64,000 nucleotides of DNA from Streptomyces seoulensis. GTDB taxonomy: Bacteria; Actinomycetota; Actinomycetes; Streptomycetales; Streptomycetaceae. The notes beneath the pieces were generated by a model that worked only from the letters and a program-made list of their open reading frames with translations, did no database searches and was not told the origin of the DNA. Shown in pieces: positions 1 through 9,132 of this stretch. The stretch covers positions 6,156,353 to 6,220,352 of the forward strand of contig CP054936.1 of the NCBI GenBank assembly GCA_013364255.1, written 5' to 3'. Both the position numbers and the translations under genes were made by a program. The stretch's first letter is position 1. Every line of letters starts with the position of its first letter.

Positions 1-1
1 G

Positions 2-1615
2 CAGCCCGCGGCACCGCTCGCCGACGACACCTCGGCCACGCCTCCCGCGCCCGTGTCCGCGCGTCCCAGCCCCCTGCACGACCCCGACCCCTACGACACC
101 CCGCCCTACGGCGAACCGGGCCCCTGGGCCCCCGCCCCGCCCGTCCAGCACCCCACCCTGCCCCGCCCCACGCCCCCGGCGGACGCGTCCGCCCCCACCT
201 CGCCGTTCCCCGCGCCCGCGACTCCCGCCACCCGAGCGGCCGCCTCCGCCGAGCCGCCCCCGGCCTCGGCGGAGGCATCCGCCCCCTTCGCGCCGCCCCC
301 GGCCTCGGCGGAGGCACCCGCCCCCTTCGTGCCGCCCGCGCAGGCCCCCGGCGAGCGCGCCGCCTCCGTGTCGCCGCCCTCCGGGGCGGACGGTGGGGGA
401 GGGGAGGGGACGGCCGGGGCCGGTGATCCCTGGGGGCGGTACGACCCCTGGGCCGTCGCGCCGCTTCAGGAGAGCGGGGCCGCGCAGAGCGGCGCGGCCC
501 AGCGGCGCCGCAGGGTGCGGCGCGCTCTGGTCGGCGGCGCCCTCGCCCTCGCGCTCGTCTCCGGCGTGCTCGGCGGTCTCGTCGGCGCCGTCCTCGAACG
601 CGACGGCGGCATCGGCGCCGTAGAGCTGCCGCAGGCCGGGAAGGAGCCCGCCGGGCGCGCCCCGGACAGCGTCGCGGGGATCGCCGCCCGCGCCCTGCCC
701 AGCGTGGTCACCCTGCACGTGTCCGGCTCCGGCGAGCAGGGCACCGGCACCGGCTTCGTGCTCGACGGCCTCGGCCACATCCTCACCAACAACCACGTCG
801 TCGAGCCGGCCGCGTCCAGCGGCGCCATATCGGTGACGTTCAGCGGCGGCCAGACCGCCAAGGCCCGCGTCGTCGGCCGCGACACCGGCTACGACCTGGC
901 CGTGGTCCAGGTGACCGGCGTACGCGGGCTGACCGCGATGCCGCTCGGGAACTCCGACAACGTGCAGGTGGGCGACCCGGTCGTCGCCATCGGCGCGCCC
1001 TTCGACCTGGCCAACACCGTCACCTCCGGCATCATCAGCGCCAAGGACCGCCCGATCACGGCCGGCGGCGAGAAGGGCGACGGCGGCGACGTGTCGTACG
1101 TCGACGCGCTCCAGACCGACGCGCCCATCAACCCGGGCAACTCCGGCGGCCCCCTGCTCGACTCCGGCGGCCGCGTCATCGGCGTCAACTCGGCCATCCG
1201 CAGCGCCGACACCGGCTCCGACGTGCAGACCGGCCAGGCCGGCTCCATCGGGCTCGGTTTCGCCATCCCGGTCAACCAGGCCAAGCGCGTCGCCGAGGAG
1301 CTGATCAACACCGGCAGGGCCAGCCACCCGGTGATCGGCGTGACCCTCGACATGAACTACACCGGGGACGGCGCCCGGGTCGGCGACAAGAGCCGGGACG
1401 GCGGGGCCCCGGTCACCCCGGGCGGTCCCGGCGCCAAGGCGGGCATCAAGGCCGGCGACGTGATCACGGCGGTGGACGGCCGGAGCGTGCACTCGGGCGA
1501 GGAGCTGATCGTGCGGACCCGCGCCCACCGGCCGGGCGACCGCCTGCGGCTCACCGTCCGCAGCGGCGGCCGGGCCCGCGAGGTCACCCTCGTGCTCGGG
1601 TCCGCCGGCGGCTGA
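2..1615 (+). CDS. HtrA/DegP-type membrane-anchored S1C serine protease with PDZ domain (5' end cut by window)
   Basis: Trypsin-fold quality-control protease, predicted to degrade misfolded proteins outside the membrane. The frame is open to the window edge, so the true start may lie upstream; a GTG at 53 is an internal candidate. Counting from that GTG, the first ~155 residues are a Pro/Ala-rich cytoplasmic arm, followed by one membrane segment (~160-183). The protease domain has the triad His248 (NNHVV), Asp281 (YDLAVV) and Ser364 (NPGNSGGPL), and a PDZ domain follows from ~430 (GAKAGIKAGDVITAVDG). Family membership is clear. The substrate is unknown. The next gene is tatB, another envelope gene. 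Confidence 0.9.
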   Translation, partial: QPAAPLADDTSATPPAPVSARPSPLHDPDPYDTPPYGEPGPWAPAPPVQHPTLPRPTPPADASAPTSPFPAPATPATRAAASAEPPPASAEASAPFAPPPASAEAPAPFVPPAQAPGERAASVSPPSGADGGGGEGTAGAGDPWGRYDPWAVAPLQESGAAQSGAAQRRRRVRRALVGGALALALVSGVLGGLVGAVLERDGGIGAVELPQAGKEPAGRAPDSVAGIAARALPSVVTLHVSGSGEQGTGTGFVLDGLGHILTNNHVVEPAASSGAISVTFSGGQTAKARVVGRDTGYDLAVVQVTGVRGLTAMPLGNSDNVQVGDPVVAIGAPFDLANTVTSGIISAKDRPITAGGEKGDGGDVSYVDALQTDAPINPGNSGGPLLDSGGRVIGVNSAIRSADTGSDVQTGQAGSIGLGFAIPVNQAKRVAEELINTGRASHPVIGVTLDMNYTGDGARVGDKSRDGGAPVTPGGPGAKAGIKAGDVITAVDGRSVHSGEELIVRTRAHRPGDRLRLTVRSGGRAREVTLVLGSAGG

Positions 1616-1839
1616 ACCGCGCCGCACGGGCGCGAGACGCGTGCGGCGCGGGCGAACGCCGGGCTGCCGCCGGGCGAACGCACCGCGAATCTCGTCGTGT
1701 ACACGCGGTCCGACACCTCGGGACGGTACCGGTCGCGCGCGTGCTGCGGGTACCGTGGAGCCGGCCCGGACCATGGATGGACCCGTACAGACCGGACCGC
1801 CCGAGGGCCGAGGACCACGGACATCGCAAGGAGCTTCAG

Positions 1840-2280
1840 GTGTTCAACGACATAGGACTGCCCGAGCTGGCGACCATCATCGTCCTGGCCATGCTCGTGT
1901 TCGGTCCGGACAAGCTCCCGAAGGTCATCCAGGACGTGACGCGCACGATCCGCAAGATCCGCGAGTTCTCCGAGAGTGCCAAGCAGGACATCCGTCAGGA
2001 ACTCGGCCCGGAGTTCAAGGACTTCGAGTTCGAGGACCTCAACCCCAAGGCGTTCCTCCGCAAGCAGCTGGACAACGACGACCTGGGGCTGAAGGAGATC
2101 CGCAACGGCTTCGACCTGAAGAAGGAGATGGCCGAGGTCACGGACGCGGTGCACAGCCGCGACACCGCCACCCCGTCCTCCCCGTCTTCCCCGTCCTCGG
2201 GGAGTGCCCGGATCGACATGACGAAGAAGTCCGAGGGCGCCGAGGACGACCGGCCGCCCTTCGACGCGGACGCCACCTGA
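1840..2280 (+). CDS. tatB: Twin-arginine translocase subunit TatB
   Basis: 146-residue Tat component that joins TatC to receive folded twin-arginine precursors at the membrane. The N-terminus has the family pattern: a short membrane helix (LPELATIIVLAMLVFGP), then a GP hinge, an amphipathic helix (KLPKVIQDVTRTIRKIREFS) and a long charged, Ser/Pro-containing tail. The GTG at 1840 is chosen because AAGGAG sits 6 bases upstream; a longer open frame before it would put a charged extension ahead of the membrane helix. The hinge and helix length fit TatB better than the shorter TatA. It lies 224 bases after the protease gene in the same direction. Confidence 0.9.
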   Translation: MFNDIGLPELATIIVLAMLVFGPDKLPKVIQDVTRTIRKIREFSESAKQDIRQELGPEFKDFEFEDLNPKAFLRKQLDNDDLGLKEIRNGFDLKKEMAEVTDAVHSRDTATPSSPSSPSSGSARIDMTKKSEGAEDDRPPFDADAT

Positions 2281-2533
2281 GTCGTTCTCGGCGGTGTGAG
2301 GCGTGTCATACCGTCATATCGCCGTGATGCGCGTCATATCGTCGTCACACCGTCGTGCCGCAGGCGCGGCACGCGCGGCCTGAACGGGTCCTCCCGCACC
2401 CCGAGCGCCGGGAGCTTCCGGGCTGCCCGAGGCGGGGTGGATATGCTGCCGAGTTGTTGTGCGGACCGGACGGGTGCGCCCGAAGGGGGGCGGGCCGCCC
2501 CGGTCCGACGAGAGCGAGGAGGCGTCCGGGCAG

Positions 2534-3205
2534 ATGGAGACGACAAGTAGGGCGGTGGCGCAGGCGCCGGCCGGGGAGGGCGGACAACCGGCCCCCGCCG
2601 CCCGGCGCGCGGTCGACGGCTATCTGCCGGCGCCCTTCCCGTGGTACGGCCTCGACGAGGCCTTCACGGGCCCGCGCTGGCTGATGCAGGTCGGCACCTC
2701 CGCCGACGGCTCCGTGGAACACGGTTCGATCGGACACGGCGACGAGCCCTCCCTGCGCAACGAGTTCGTCTCCGGGTCCCCGGACGAGCCCAAGGAGAAG
2801 TTCGCCGTCGTCGTCACCGTCGCCGCCAACCCCGTCCGGCACCTCGCCGACGGGACCGGGCGGCTGGAGGCCACCACGGTCTCCTCGGCGGCCTGGCTGG
2901 CCGGCGTGGGGCTGCTGTCCTTCACCTGGCCGATGCAGATGGACCACGCCCTGCGCGACGACTGGCTGGACCAGCAGACCGAGACGGCGTGGGTGCTGGC
3001 CGACGACCTGTCCGGCCCGGACTGGTCGACGCTGTCCCTGCCCGTGGACGGCGTCCCCGCGGCCTTCCACTACCGCGAGTCCGAGTACGGCTGGGTGCTC
3101 GCCGGCACCACCGAGCAGGGGGTGCACCTGGGCGCGTACGGGCGCGGGATGAGCGCGTACGGGCTCGGCTTCGCCGTCGTCAAGGACATCACCGCCTACG
3201 CCTGA
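2534..3205 (+). CDS. Conserved hypothetical soluble protein
   Basis: 223-residue protein without a recognised domain. After a ~25-residue polar leader it is a mixed alpha/beta-looking sequence rich in Trp and acidic residues (YLPAPFPWYGLDEAF, WPMQMDHALRDDWLD, YGLGFAVVKDITAYA). It has no signal peptide or membrane helix. The ATG at 2534 follows a GAGGAGG stretch about 12 bases upstream. It converges on mrp, with a strong shared terminator just after its stop. The codon pattern is typical of the host, so I believe it is a real gene. The function is unknown. Confidence 0.7.
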   Translation: METTSRAVAQAPAGEGGQPAPAARRAVDGYLPAPFPWYGLDEAFTGPRWLMQVGTSADGSVEHGSIGHGDEPSLRNEFVSGSPDEPKEKFAVVVTVAANPVRHLADGTGRLEATTVSSAAWLAGVGLLSFTWPMQMDHALRDDWLDQQTETAWVLADDLSGPDWSTLSLPVDGVPAAFHYRESEYGWVLAGTTEQGVHLGAYGRGMSAYGLGFAVVKDITAYA

Positions 3206-3233
3206 CCGGTACGCGGACCCGGCGGACCGCACG

Positions 3234-3272
3234 GCGAAGGGCGCCGCCCCCGGTGGGGACGGCGCCCTTCGC
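3234..3272. terminator. Bidirectional intrinsic terminator
   Basis: A perfect 13-bp inverted repeat (3234-3246 with 3260-3272; arm GCGAAGGGCGCCG) with a 13-base loop lies between the convergent hypothetical gene and mrp. It is placed to end transcription from both sides. Confidence 0.8.
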
Positions 3273-3294
3273 GTCGTACGAAGCCTCGCCGCGG

Positions 3295-4428
3295 CTAGAA
3301 CTTGTTCCTCGGCGTGATGCCCAGCGACAGGCCCGACAGGCCCCGCTGGCGGCCGCCGAGCTTGCCCGCGATGGCGCGCAGCGCCGAGCCGGCCGGGGAG
3401 TCCGGGTCGGACAGGACGACCGGCCTGCCCTCGTCGCCGCCCTCGCGCAGCCGCACGTCGATCGGGATGGAGCCGAGCACCGGGACCGACGCGCCCGTGG
3501 TGCGGGTCAGCCCGTCGGCGACCGTCTGACCGCCGCCGGTGCCGAAGACGTCGACCATCTCGCCGCAGTGCGGGCAGGGCAGCCCGGACATGTTCTCCAC
3601 CACGCCGACGATCTTCTGGTGGGTCTGCACGGCGATGGAACCGGCCCGCTCGGCCACCTCGGCGGCGGCCTGCTGGGGCGTCGTCACGACCAGGATCTCG
3701 GCGTTCGGGACCAGCTGCGCCACGGAGATCGCGATGTCGCCGGTGCCGGGCGGCAGGTCGAGCAGCAGGACGTCCAGGTCGCCCCAGTACACGTCCGCGA
3801 GGAACTGCTGGAGCGCGCGGTGCAGCATCGGGCCGCGCCAGACCACCGGCGCGTTGCCCGGGGTGAACATGCCGATGGAGATGACCTTCACGCCGTTCGC
3901 CGACGGCGGCATGATCATGTTCTCGACCTGGGTGGGACGCCCGTCCGCGCCCAGCATCCGGGGCACGCTGTGGCCGTAGATGTCGGCGTCGACCACGCCC
4001 ACCTTCAGGCCGTCGGCCGCCATCGCCGCCGCGAGGTTGACCGTCACCGAGGACTTGCCGACGCCGCCCTTGCCGGAGGCGACCGCGTAGACGCGGGTCA
4101 GGTTGCCGGGCTTGGCGAACGGGACCTCGCGCTCGGTCTGGCCGCCGCGCAGCGCGTTCGCCAGCTCCTTGCGCTGCTCGTCGCTCATCACGTCCAGCGA
4201 GACGCCGACCCGCGTGACGCCCTCGACGCGCGCGACCGCGTCGGTCACCCGCTGCGTGATCGTCTCGCGCATCGGGCAGCCGGAGACCGTCAGGTACACG
4301 GTGACCGCGACCGCCCCGTCCGCGCCGATCTCCACCGATTTGACCATGCCCAGCTCGGTGATGGGCCGGTGGATCTCGGGGTCGTCAACCGTCGCCAGCG
4401 CTTCGCGCACCGCGTCTTCCGTAACCAT
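3295..4428 (-). CDS. mrp: Mrp/NBP35-family ATP-binding Fe-S cluster carrier
   Basis: 377-residue P-loop ATPase of the Mrp/ApbC family, which holds and transfers 4Fe-4S clusters. Residues 1-~90 are a MIP18/DUF59 domain (EDAVREALATVDDPEIH; SGCPMRETI). The deviant Walker A KGGVGKSS follows at ~120, and a CxxC pair (GLPCPHCG) near residue 290 is the expected cluster-bridging site of the dimer. The ATG at 4428 starts the DUF59 domain in the usual way; a 21-codon upstream extension is possible but looks non-conserved. It runs leftward after the DUF1003 and MgtE-like genes, 43 bases from the former. Confidence 0.92.
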   Translation of the reverse strand: MVTEDAVREALATVDDPEIHRPITELGMVKSVEIGADGAVAVTVYLTVSGCPMRETITQRVTDAVARVEGVTRVGVSLDVMSDEQRKELANALRGGQTEREVPFAKPGNLTRVYAVASGKGGVGKSSVTVNLAAAMAADGLKVGVVDADIYGHSVPRMLGADGRPTQVENMIMPPSANGVKVISIGMFTPGNAPVVWRGPMLHRALQQFLADVYWGDLDVLLLDLPPGTGDIAISVAQLVPNAEILVVTTPQQAAAEVAERAGSIAVQTHQKIVGVVENMSGLPCPHCGEMVDVFGTGGGQTVADGLTRTTGASVPVLGSIPIDVRLREGGDEGRPVVLSDPDSPAGSALRAIAGKLGGRQRGLSGLSLGITPRNKF

Positions 4429-4471
4429 GCCAACGATGGTACGGCGCGCGGCCGTCGCCCCGGGACCCCCG

Positions 4472-5068
4472 TCAGCGGTCGTCCATGTCACGTCCGCGCA
4501 GGTGATCCGCCGGGAATACGGCCTGCGGCCGGTGGCCGTCGGTCCGCTCTTCCAGCTCCTTGATCAGGTCCTGCAGCTCGGAGCGGATCCAGTCGCGGGT
4601 CGCCACCTCGCCCAGGCCCATGCGCAGCGCGGCGATCTCCCGCGTCAGGTACTCGGTGTCGGCGATCGACCGCTCGTTCTGCTTGCGGTCCTGCTCCAGG
4701 TTGACCCGGTCGCGGTCGTCCTGCCGGTTCTGCGCGAGCAGGATCAGCGGAGCGGCGTAGGAGGCCTGGAGGGACAGGGCCAGGGTCAGGAAGATGAACG
4801 GGTACTGGTCGAAGCGCAGCGCGCCCGGCGCGGCGATGTTCCACACCACCCAGAGGATGATCACCACCGTCATCCAGACGATGAACCGCCCGGTGCCCAG
4901 GAAGCGGGCGATGCGCTCGGAGAGCCGGCCGAAGGCGTCCGGGTCCCACTCGGGCAGCAGCCGGCGCCGCAGCGCGCGCGGCTGGTCCAGCCGGGCGCGC
5001 TGCGGCCGGCCGGCCGCCGTGGCGCCCACCGGGTGCCGCTCGCGGTTGCCCTCGCGCTCAGCCGCCAT
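4472..5068 (-). CDS. DUF1003 family membrane protein
   Basis: 198-residue protein with two adjacent membrane helices (about residues 62-80 and 88-112; FIVWMTVVIILWVVWNIAAP and FIFLTLALSLQASYAAPLIL), then a long charged helical tail (NRQDDRDRVNLEQDRKQNE). This layout is characteristic of DUF1003 proteins. No enzymatic function is established for the family. Its start overlaps the end of the upstream MgtE-like gene by 11 bases, so the two are probably translated together. That coupling suggests a shared role near Mg2+ handling, but only by association. Confidence 0.85.
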   Translation of the reverse strand: MAAEREGNRERHPVGATAAGRPQRARLDQPRALRRRLLPEWDPDAFGRLSERIARFLGTGRFIVWMTVVIILWVVWNIAAPGALRFDQYPFIFLTLALSLQASYAAPLILLAQNRQDDRDRVNLEQDRKQNERSIADTEYLTREIAALRMGLGEVATRDWIRSELQDLIKELEERTDGHRPQAVFPADHLRGRDMDDR

Positions 5069-6344
5069 GGCCGACCACCCCCTCGTCGTCCAGGTGGAAC
5101 TCCGTCTCCCGCCAGTCCTCCGGCAGCATGTGGTCCAGCACGTCGTCCACGGTGACCGCGCCCAGCAGCGAGCCCGACTCGTCGACCACGGGCGCCGCCA
5201 CCATGTCGTAGGCGGCGAAGAACCCGGCGACCACCGGCAGCTCCGCGTCCGGCGCCAGCGGCTGGAGGTCGTCGTCCAGCAGCGAGCCGACCAGGCTGTA
5301 GGGCGGGTCGCGCAGCAGCCGCTGGAAGTGCACCGTGCCCAGGTACTTGCCGGTCGGGGTCTCGTCGGGCGGCCGGCAGACGTAGACCTGGGCGGCGAGC
5401 GCCGGCGACAGGTCGGGGTTGCGGACCCGGGCCAGCGCGTCGGCGACGGTCGCGTCCGGGCGCAGCACGATCGGCTCCGTCGTCATCAGACCGCCCGCCG
5501 TGTGCTCCTCGTACGACATCAGCCGGCGCATGTCGGCCGCGTCGGCGGGCTGCATCAGACCGAGCAGCCGCTCGCGCTCCTCCACGGGCAGCTCGGCCAG
5601 CAGGTCGGCCGCGTCGTCCGGGTCCATCGCCTCCAGCACGTCGGCCGCGCGCTCCCCCTTCAGCTTGCCGAGGATCTCGATCTGGTCGTCCTCGGGCAGC
5701 TCCTCCAGCACGTCGGCGAGCCGGTCGTCGTCCAGGGCGGCGGCGACCTCCGCGCGCCGCTTGGGGGAGAGGTGGTGCAGCACGTTGGCGAGGTCGGCGG
5801 GGCGCAGCTGCTCGAAGGTGGCGAGCAGGTTCTCCGCGCCCTGCCCGTGCTCCTCCAGCGAGAACCCGCTCACCGCGGACCACTCGACGGTCAGCGTCTC
5901 TCCCTTGTTGCGCCGGAAGGCGCCGCTCCTGCGGCCCTTGCGGACGAAGACCCGGTCGATCTCCCAGTCGCGGCGCGCGGGCAGCTGCTGCACCGACAGG
6001 TCCAGGACGGTGACCTCCTCGCCGCTCTCCACGAGCGTCACCCGCCGGTCCATCAGCTCGCCGAACACCAGCCGCTCGGTGGGCCGCTGCTCGAAGCGCC
6101 GCACGTTGAGCACGCCGGTGGAGATGATCTGGCCGGACTCGATGCTCGTCACCCGGGTCATGGCCAGGAAGATGCGGCGCCGGGTGGGCAGTTCGACGAC
6201 CAGTCCGAGCAGCCGGGGCGGCTTGCGCCCGACGCGCAGCATGACGACCAGGTCGCGCACGCGGCCCACCTGGTCGCCGCTCGGATCGAAGACGGCGACG
6301 CCGGCGAGGTGCGAGACGAAGATCCGGGGGGCGCCGGCTGCCAT
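5058..6344 (-). CDS. MgtE N-domain/CBS protein without the transport domain
   Basis: 428-residue soluble protein. Residues ~1-160 hold two PRC-barrel-like segments. Residues ~165-290 form the MgtE N-terminal superhelix (repeated ALDDDRLADVLEELPEDDQ, MDPDDAADLLAELP). A CBS pair follows (TTEPIVLRPDATVADAL; GAVTVDDVLDHMLPEDW). The five-helix Mg2+ channel domain of true MgtE is absent, so it cannot be a transporter by itself and more likely senses Mg2+ or nucleotides. It overlaps the DUF1003 gene. A CorA transporter gene lies ~1.7 kb to the right. Confidence 0.85.
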   Translation of the reverse strand: MAAGAPRIFVSHLAGVAVFDPSGDQVGRVRDLVVMLRVGRKPPRLLGLVVELPTRRRIFLAMTRVTSIESGQIISTGVLNVRRFEQRPTERLVFGELMDRRVTLVESGEEVTVLDLSVQQLPARRDWEIDRVFVRKGRRSGAFRRNKGETLTVEWSAVSGFSLEEHGQGAENLLATFEQLRPADLANVLHHLSPKRRAEVAAALDDDRLADVLEELPEDDQIEILGKLKGERAADVLEAMDPDDAADLLAELPVEERERLLGLMQPADAADMRRLMSYEEHTAGGLMTTEPIVLRPDATVADALARVRNPDLSPALAAQVYVCRPPDETPTGKYLGTVHFQRLLRDPPYSLVGSLLDDDLQPLAPDAELPVVAGFFAAYDMVAAPVVDESGSLLGAVTVDDVLDHMLPEDWRETEFHLDDEGVVGHGG

Positions 6345-6622
6345 GGATGCGTCTCCTTTGCGTGCTCCGTGATGCCGAGGGCATCTCGTGGGTGGGGTGG
6401 TGTTCTTCGACGGTGTCCTTCCCCTGCCCGCTCAGGTCGGGTTCAGGCTAGCCCGTCCCGTTCCGATACGCCCTGGTGAGGGGTCCGGACGGACCGGCTC
6501 CGTGGGCCCGCCGCGGCCCCGGTACGCTGCGGTACGCCGCGTCGGGCGCCGCCCTGGCATCCGCCCCGCGTCCCTTGGCCCGCCGCGCATCCGCCGCTCG
6601 CGTCTGAAAGGCAGCGCCACCT
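6345..6622. promoter_or_regulatory. Divergent intergenic region
   Basis: The 278 bases separate the leftward MgtE-like gene from the rightward lipoprotein gene, so both promoters should lie here. I see no convincing operator or riboswitch. A possible ribosome site for the leftward gene (AAAGGAGACGC) is next to its start. Confidence 0.4.
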
Positions 6623-7375
6623 GTGACTGCGATTCCCCGGGGCCGTATCCGCCGGACCGTGCTGAGGGGCGCGCTGTGCGCCGTGTCCGTCGTCGCGGGC
6701 GCGGGGCTGACGGGGTGCTCCGGGGACGACCCGGACGCGGGCACCAACGGGGTCGGCAAGCTGCCGGCCGCGCAGATCCAGTCCAGGACGAGGGCGGCGG
6801 CGGACTCCGCCGGCGCCGTGCACGTGTCCGGGGACGTGGTCAGCAACGGCCGTACGTACCGGCTCGACATGCGGCTCAAGCCCGACGGCGGCACCGGCTC
6901 GGTCACCTCCCAGGGCGTCGCCTTCGGACTGCTGCGGGTCGGCGAGCAGCTCTACCTGAAGGCGGACGCCGCCTTCTGGAACCACGCCGACGACGCCGGC
7001 AAGGGCGACGGCGGTGCGGCCGGAAAGCTCGACGGCAAGTACGTGAAGGTGCCCCAGGGCGACCCCTCCTACCAGCGATTCAGCGGCTTCACCGACAAGA
7101 AGGCGCTGCTGGACGGCCTGCTCACGCTGCACGGCACGCTGGCGACCGACGGCCGTCACGAGGCGTCCGGCGTCCGCACGATCCGCCTCACCGGCGCCGG
7201 CGGCACCGGCGGCACCCTCGACGTCTCCCTGGAGGGCAGCCCGTACCCGCTGCGCCTGCAGCGCGCCGGCGGCGCGGGAACGCTCGGCTTCTCGGAGTGG
7301 AACAAGGACTTCCCGCTGACCCAGCCGGCCAAGGACCAGACGGTCGACTACGGCAAGCAGCTGCCGACGTCCTGA
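6623..7375 (+). CDS. Secreted lipoprotein, LppX/LprG-like
   Basis: 250-residue exported lipoprotein. A twin-Arg-containing signal region (GRIRRTVLRG) and hydrophobic core end in a lipobox LTGC with Cys32 as the acylation site. The mature part has alternating beta-strand character (HVSGDVVSNGRTYRLDMRLK; QLYLKADAAFWN), like the LppX_LprAFG fold that carries lipids through the actinobacterial envelope. The fold assignment is by pattern only and is tentative. The start is GTG. It converges on the next gene. Confidence 0.75.
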   Translation: MTAIPRGRIRRTVLRGALCAVSVVAGAGLTGCSGDDPDAGTNGVGKLPAAQIQSRTRAAADSAGAVHVSGDVVSNGRTYRLDMRLKPDGGTGSVTSQGVAFGLLRVGEQLYLKADAAFWNHADDAGKGDGGAAGKLDGKYVKVPQGDPSYQRFSGFTDKKALLDGLLTLHGTLATDGRHEASGVRTIRLTGAGGTGGTLDVSLEGSPYPLRLQRAGGAGTLGFSEWNKDFPLTQPAKDQTVDYGKQLPTS

Positions 7376-7409
7376 GGGCGCGGCCGGGGCGGGCCGCGCG
7401 CCCGGGGGG

Positions 7410-7465
7410 CGGCGGCCCCGGAAGGTCAGGTGCCGAGGGAACGGCGGCCCCGGAAGGTCAGGTGC
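7410..7465. repeat. 24-bp direct repeat at a gene 3' end
   Basis: CGGCGGCCCCGGAAGGTCAG with its next four bases occurs at 7410-7433 and again at 7442-7465. The right copy contains the stop codon and last codons of the leftward gene that ends at 7458; the left copy is an extra one just outside it. Confidence 0.85.
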
Positions 7466-7970
7466 GGCGGCGCTTCTTCAGGAGCAGGCGGGGCAGGGCC
7501 GCCGGGGCCGGGCGGCGGGTGGTCGCCGGGGTGGGCAGCGGCGCCTCGGCCAGCGAACCGTCCGGCAGCGGCTCGCTCGCCCCGGCCGGCTCCAGCCGCA
7601 GCACCCGGCACTCACAGGCCCACCGCTCGGGCATGGCCTCGCCGTCGGGGGCGTTGAGCCGCTTGCCCTTCAGCTCGGCCACCGTCTCCCGCCACGCCTC
7701 CGACTCCGGTGCCAGCTCCACGACCCGGGCCGGCCAGGTGACCAGCCGGCCGCCCTTGTCCTTGCTGCGCACCGTCACCTCGGCCGCCGCCCCGTCGGTC
7801 AGGTGCGGCAGCAGCTGCTCGCCGGGACCGTCGCCGACCAGGCAGGCCGCGCCCGCGTGCCAGACGTGCCACAGGGCGCGGGCGGGCGTGCCGGGGCCCT
7901 TGACCCAGATCAGGCCGGACTTCTTCGTGGCCTCCTCGATGAGGGCCCGGTCGAGCAGCGCGCTTGTCAT
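7458..7970 (-). CDS. Conserved hypothetical protein, possibly FMN-binding split-barrel-like
   Basis: 170-residue soluble protein. The first ~110 residues (ATKKSGLIWVKGPGTPARALWH..., GAACLVGDGPGEQLLP..., AAAEVTVRSKDKGGRLVTW) resemble the strand pattern of pyridoxamine-phosphate-oxidase-like split barrels, but I cannot place cofactor residues, so this is a weak suggestion. The C-terminal ~50 residues are Pro/Ala-rich and end in a basic run (LLLKKRRRT). It converges with the lipoprotein gene. The start is ATG. Confidence 0.6.
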   Translation of the reverse strand: MTSALLDRALIEEATKKSGLIWVKGPGTPARALWHVWHAGAACLVGDGPGEQLLPHLTDGAAAEVTVRSKDKGGRLVTWPARVVELAPESEAWRETVAELKGKRLNAPDGEAMPERWACECRVLRLEPAGASEPLPDGSLAEAPLPTPATTRRPAPAALPRLLLKKRRRT

Positions 7971-8013
7971 GGCAGAAGAGTAACGAGACGCCGCCGGGCG
8001 GAGCCCGGTCCGC

Positions 8014-9132
8014 TCACAGCCAGCCGTTGCGCTTGAGCGTGCGGTGGATGCCGAGGCAGATCACGACCGTGACGCTCATGATCACCGGGTAGCCGTACTT
8101 CCAGTGCAGCTCGGGCATGTACGTAAAGTTCATGCCGTACACCCCGCACACCATCGTCGGCACGGCGATGATCGCGGCCCACGCGGTGATCTTGCGCATG
8201 TCCTCGTTCTGCGCCACGGACGCCTGGGCGAGGTTGGCCTGGAGGATGGAGTTGAGCAGTTCGTCGAAGCCGATGACCTGCTCCTGGACGCGGGCCAGGT
8301 GGTCGGCCACGTCACGGAAGTACTTCTGGATGTCCGGGTCGATCAGCCGCATCGGCCGCTCGCTCAGCAGCTGCATGGGCCGCAGCAGCGGCGACACCGC
8401 CCGCTTGAACTCCATGACCTCGCGCTTGAGCTGGTAGATCCGCCCGGCGTCGGTGCCGCGCGCGGTGCCGCCGCGGCCCGGCGAGAACACCTCCGTCTCC
8501 ACGTCGTCCACGTCGTCCTGGAGGGCGTGCGCGACCGCGATGTAGCCGTCCACGACGTGGTCGGCGATGGTGTGCAGCACCGCCGAGGGGCCCTTGGCCA
8601 GCAGCTCGGGGTCCTCCTGGAGCCGGTGCCGCAGGGTGCGCAGGGAGCCCTGGCCGCCGTGCCGGACGGTGATGAAGAAGTCCCGGCCGGTGAAGCACAT
8701 CACCTCGCCGGTCTCCACGACCTCGCTGGTCGCGGTGAGCCGGTCGTGGTCGACGTAGTGGATGGTCTTGAAGACCGTGAAGAGGGTGTCGTCGTAGCGC
8801 TCCAGCTTGGGCCGCTGGTGGGCCTGGACGGCGTCCTCGACGGCCAGCGGGTGCAGCCCGAACTCTCCGGCGATGCCGGCGAACTCCGCCTCGGTCGGCT
8901 CGTGCAGCCCGATCCACACGAAGCCGCCGTCGCGCCGCACCAGGCGCATCGCCTCCTGCGGGGTCAGCGGCGCGGGCGTCTCCAGGCGGGCGCCGTCGCG
9001 GTAGACGGCGCAGTCGACGACGGCGGACGGCGTCGCCGGGTCGCGAGTGGTGTCGTAGGTGCCGCCGTTGTCCTTGCGCTGCGCCGGGCGGGACGGACGG
9101 ACGGCGGCGCGCAGGTCACGGATCATCGACAT
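8014..9132 (-). CDS. CorA-family magnesium/cobalt transporter
   Basis: 372-residue divalent-cation channel of the CorA/MIT family: a large N-terminal cytoplasmic funnel, then two C-terminal membrane helices. The ion-selectivity signature GMNF (VYGMNFTYMPE) lies in the loop after the first helix, and the protein ends with a second helix and a short basic tail. The ATG at 9132 has AAGGAG 8 bases upstream; the longer open frame before it is Arg/Ser-rich and not CorA-like. Mg2+ is the expected substrate from family knowledge. It starts a leftward unit behind a 556-base leader/intergenic region. Confidence 0.92.
   Translation of the reverse strand: MSMIRDLRAAVRPSRPAQRKDNGGTYDTTRDPATPSAVVDCAVYRDGARLETPAPLTPQEAMRLVRRDGGFVWIGLHEPTEAEFAGIAGEFGLHPLAVEDAVQAHQRPKLERYDDTLFTVFKTIHYVDHDRLTATSEVVETGEVMCFTGRDFFITVRHGGQGSLRTLRHRLQEDPELLAKGPSAVLHTIADHVVDGYIAVAHALQDDVDDVETEVFSPGRGGTARGTDAGRIYQLKREVMEFKRAVSPLLRPMQLLSERPMRLIDPDIQKYFRDVADHLARVQEQVIGFDELLNSILQANLAQASVAQNEDMRKITAWAAIIAVPTMVCGVYGMNFTYMPELHWKYGYPVIMSVTVVICLGIHRTLKRNGWL

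Noticed and set aside
2290..2355. Repeated CGTCATATCG-type blocks before the hypothetical gene at 2534 as an operator
   Set aside because: Only two imperfect copies, no symmetry centre, and not positioned clearly over a promoter.
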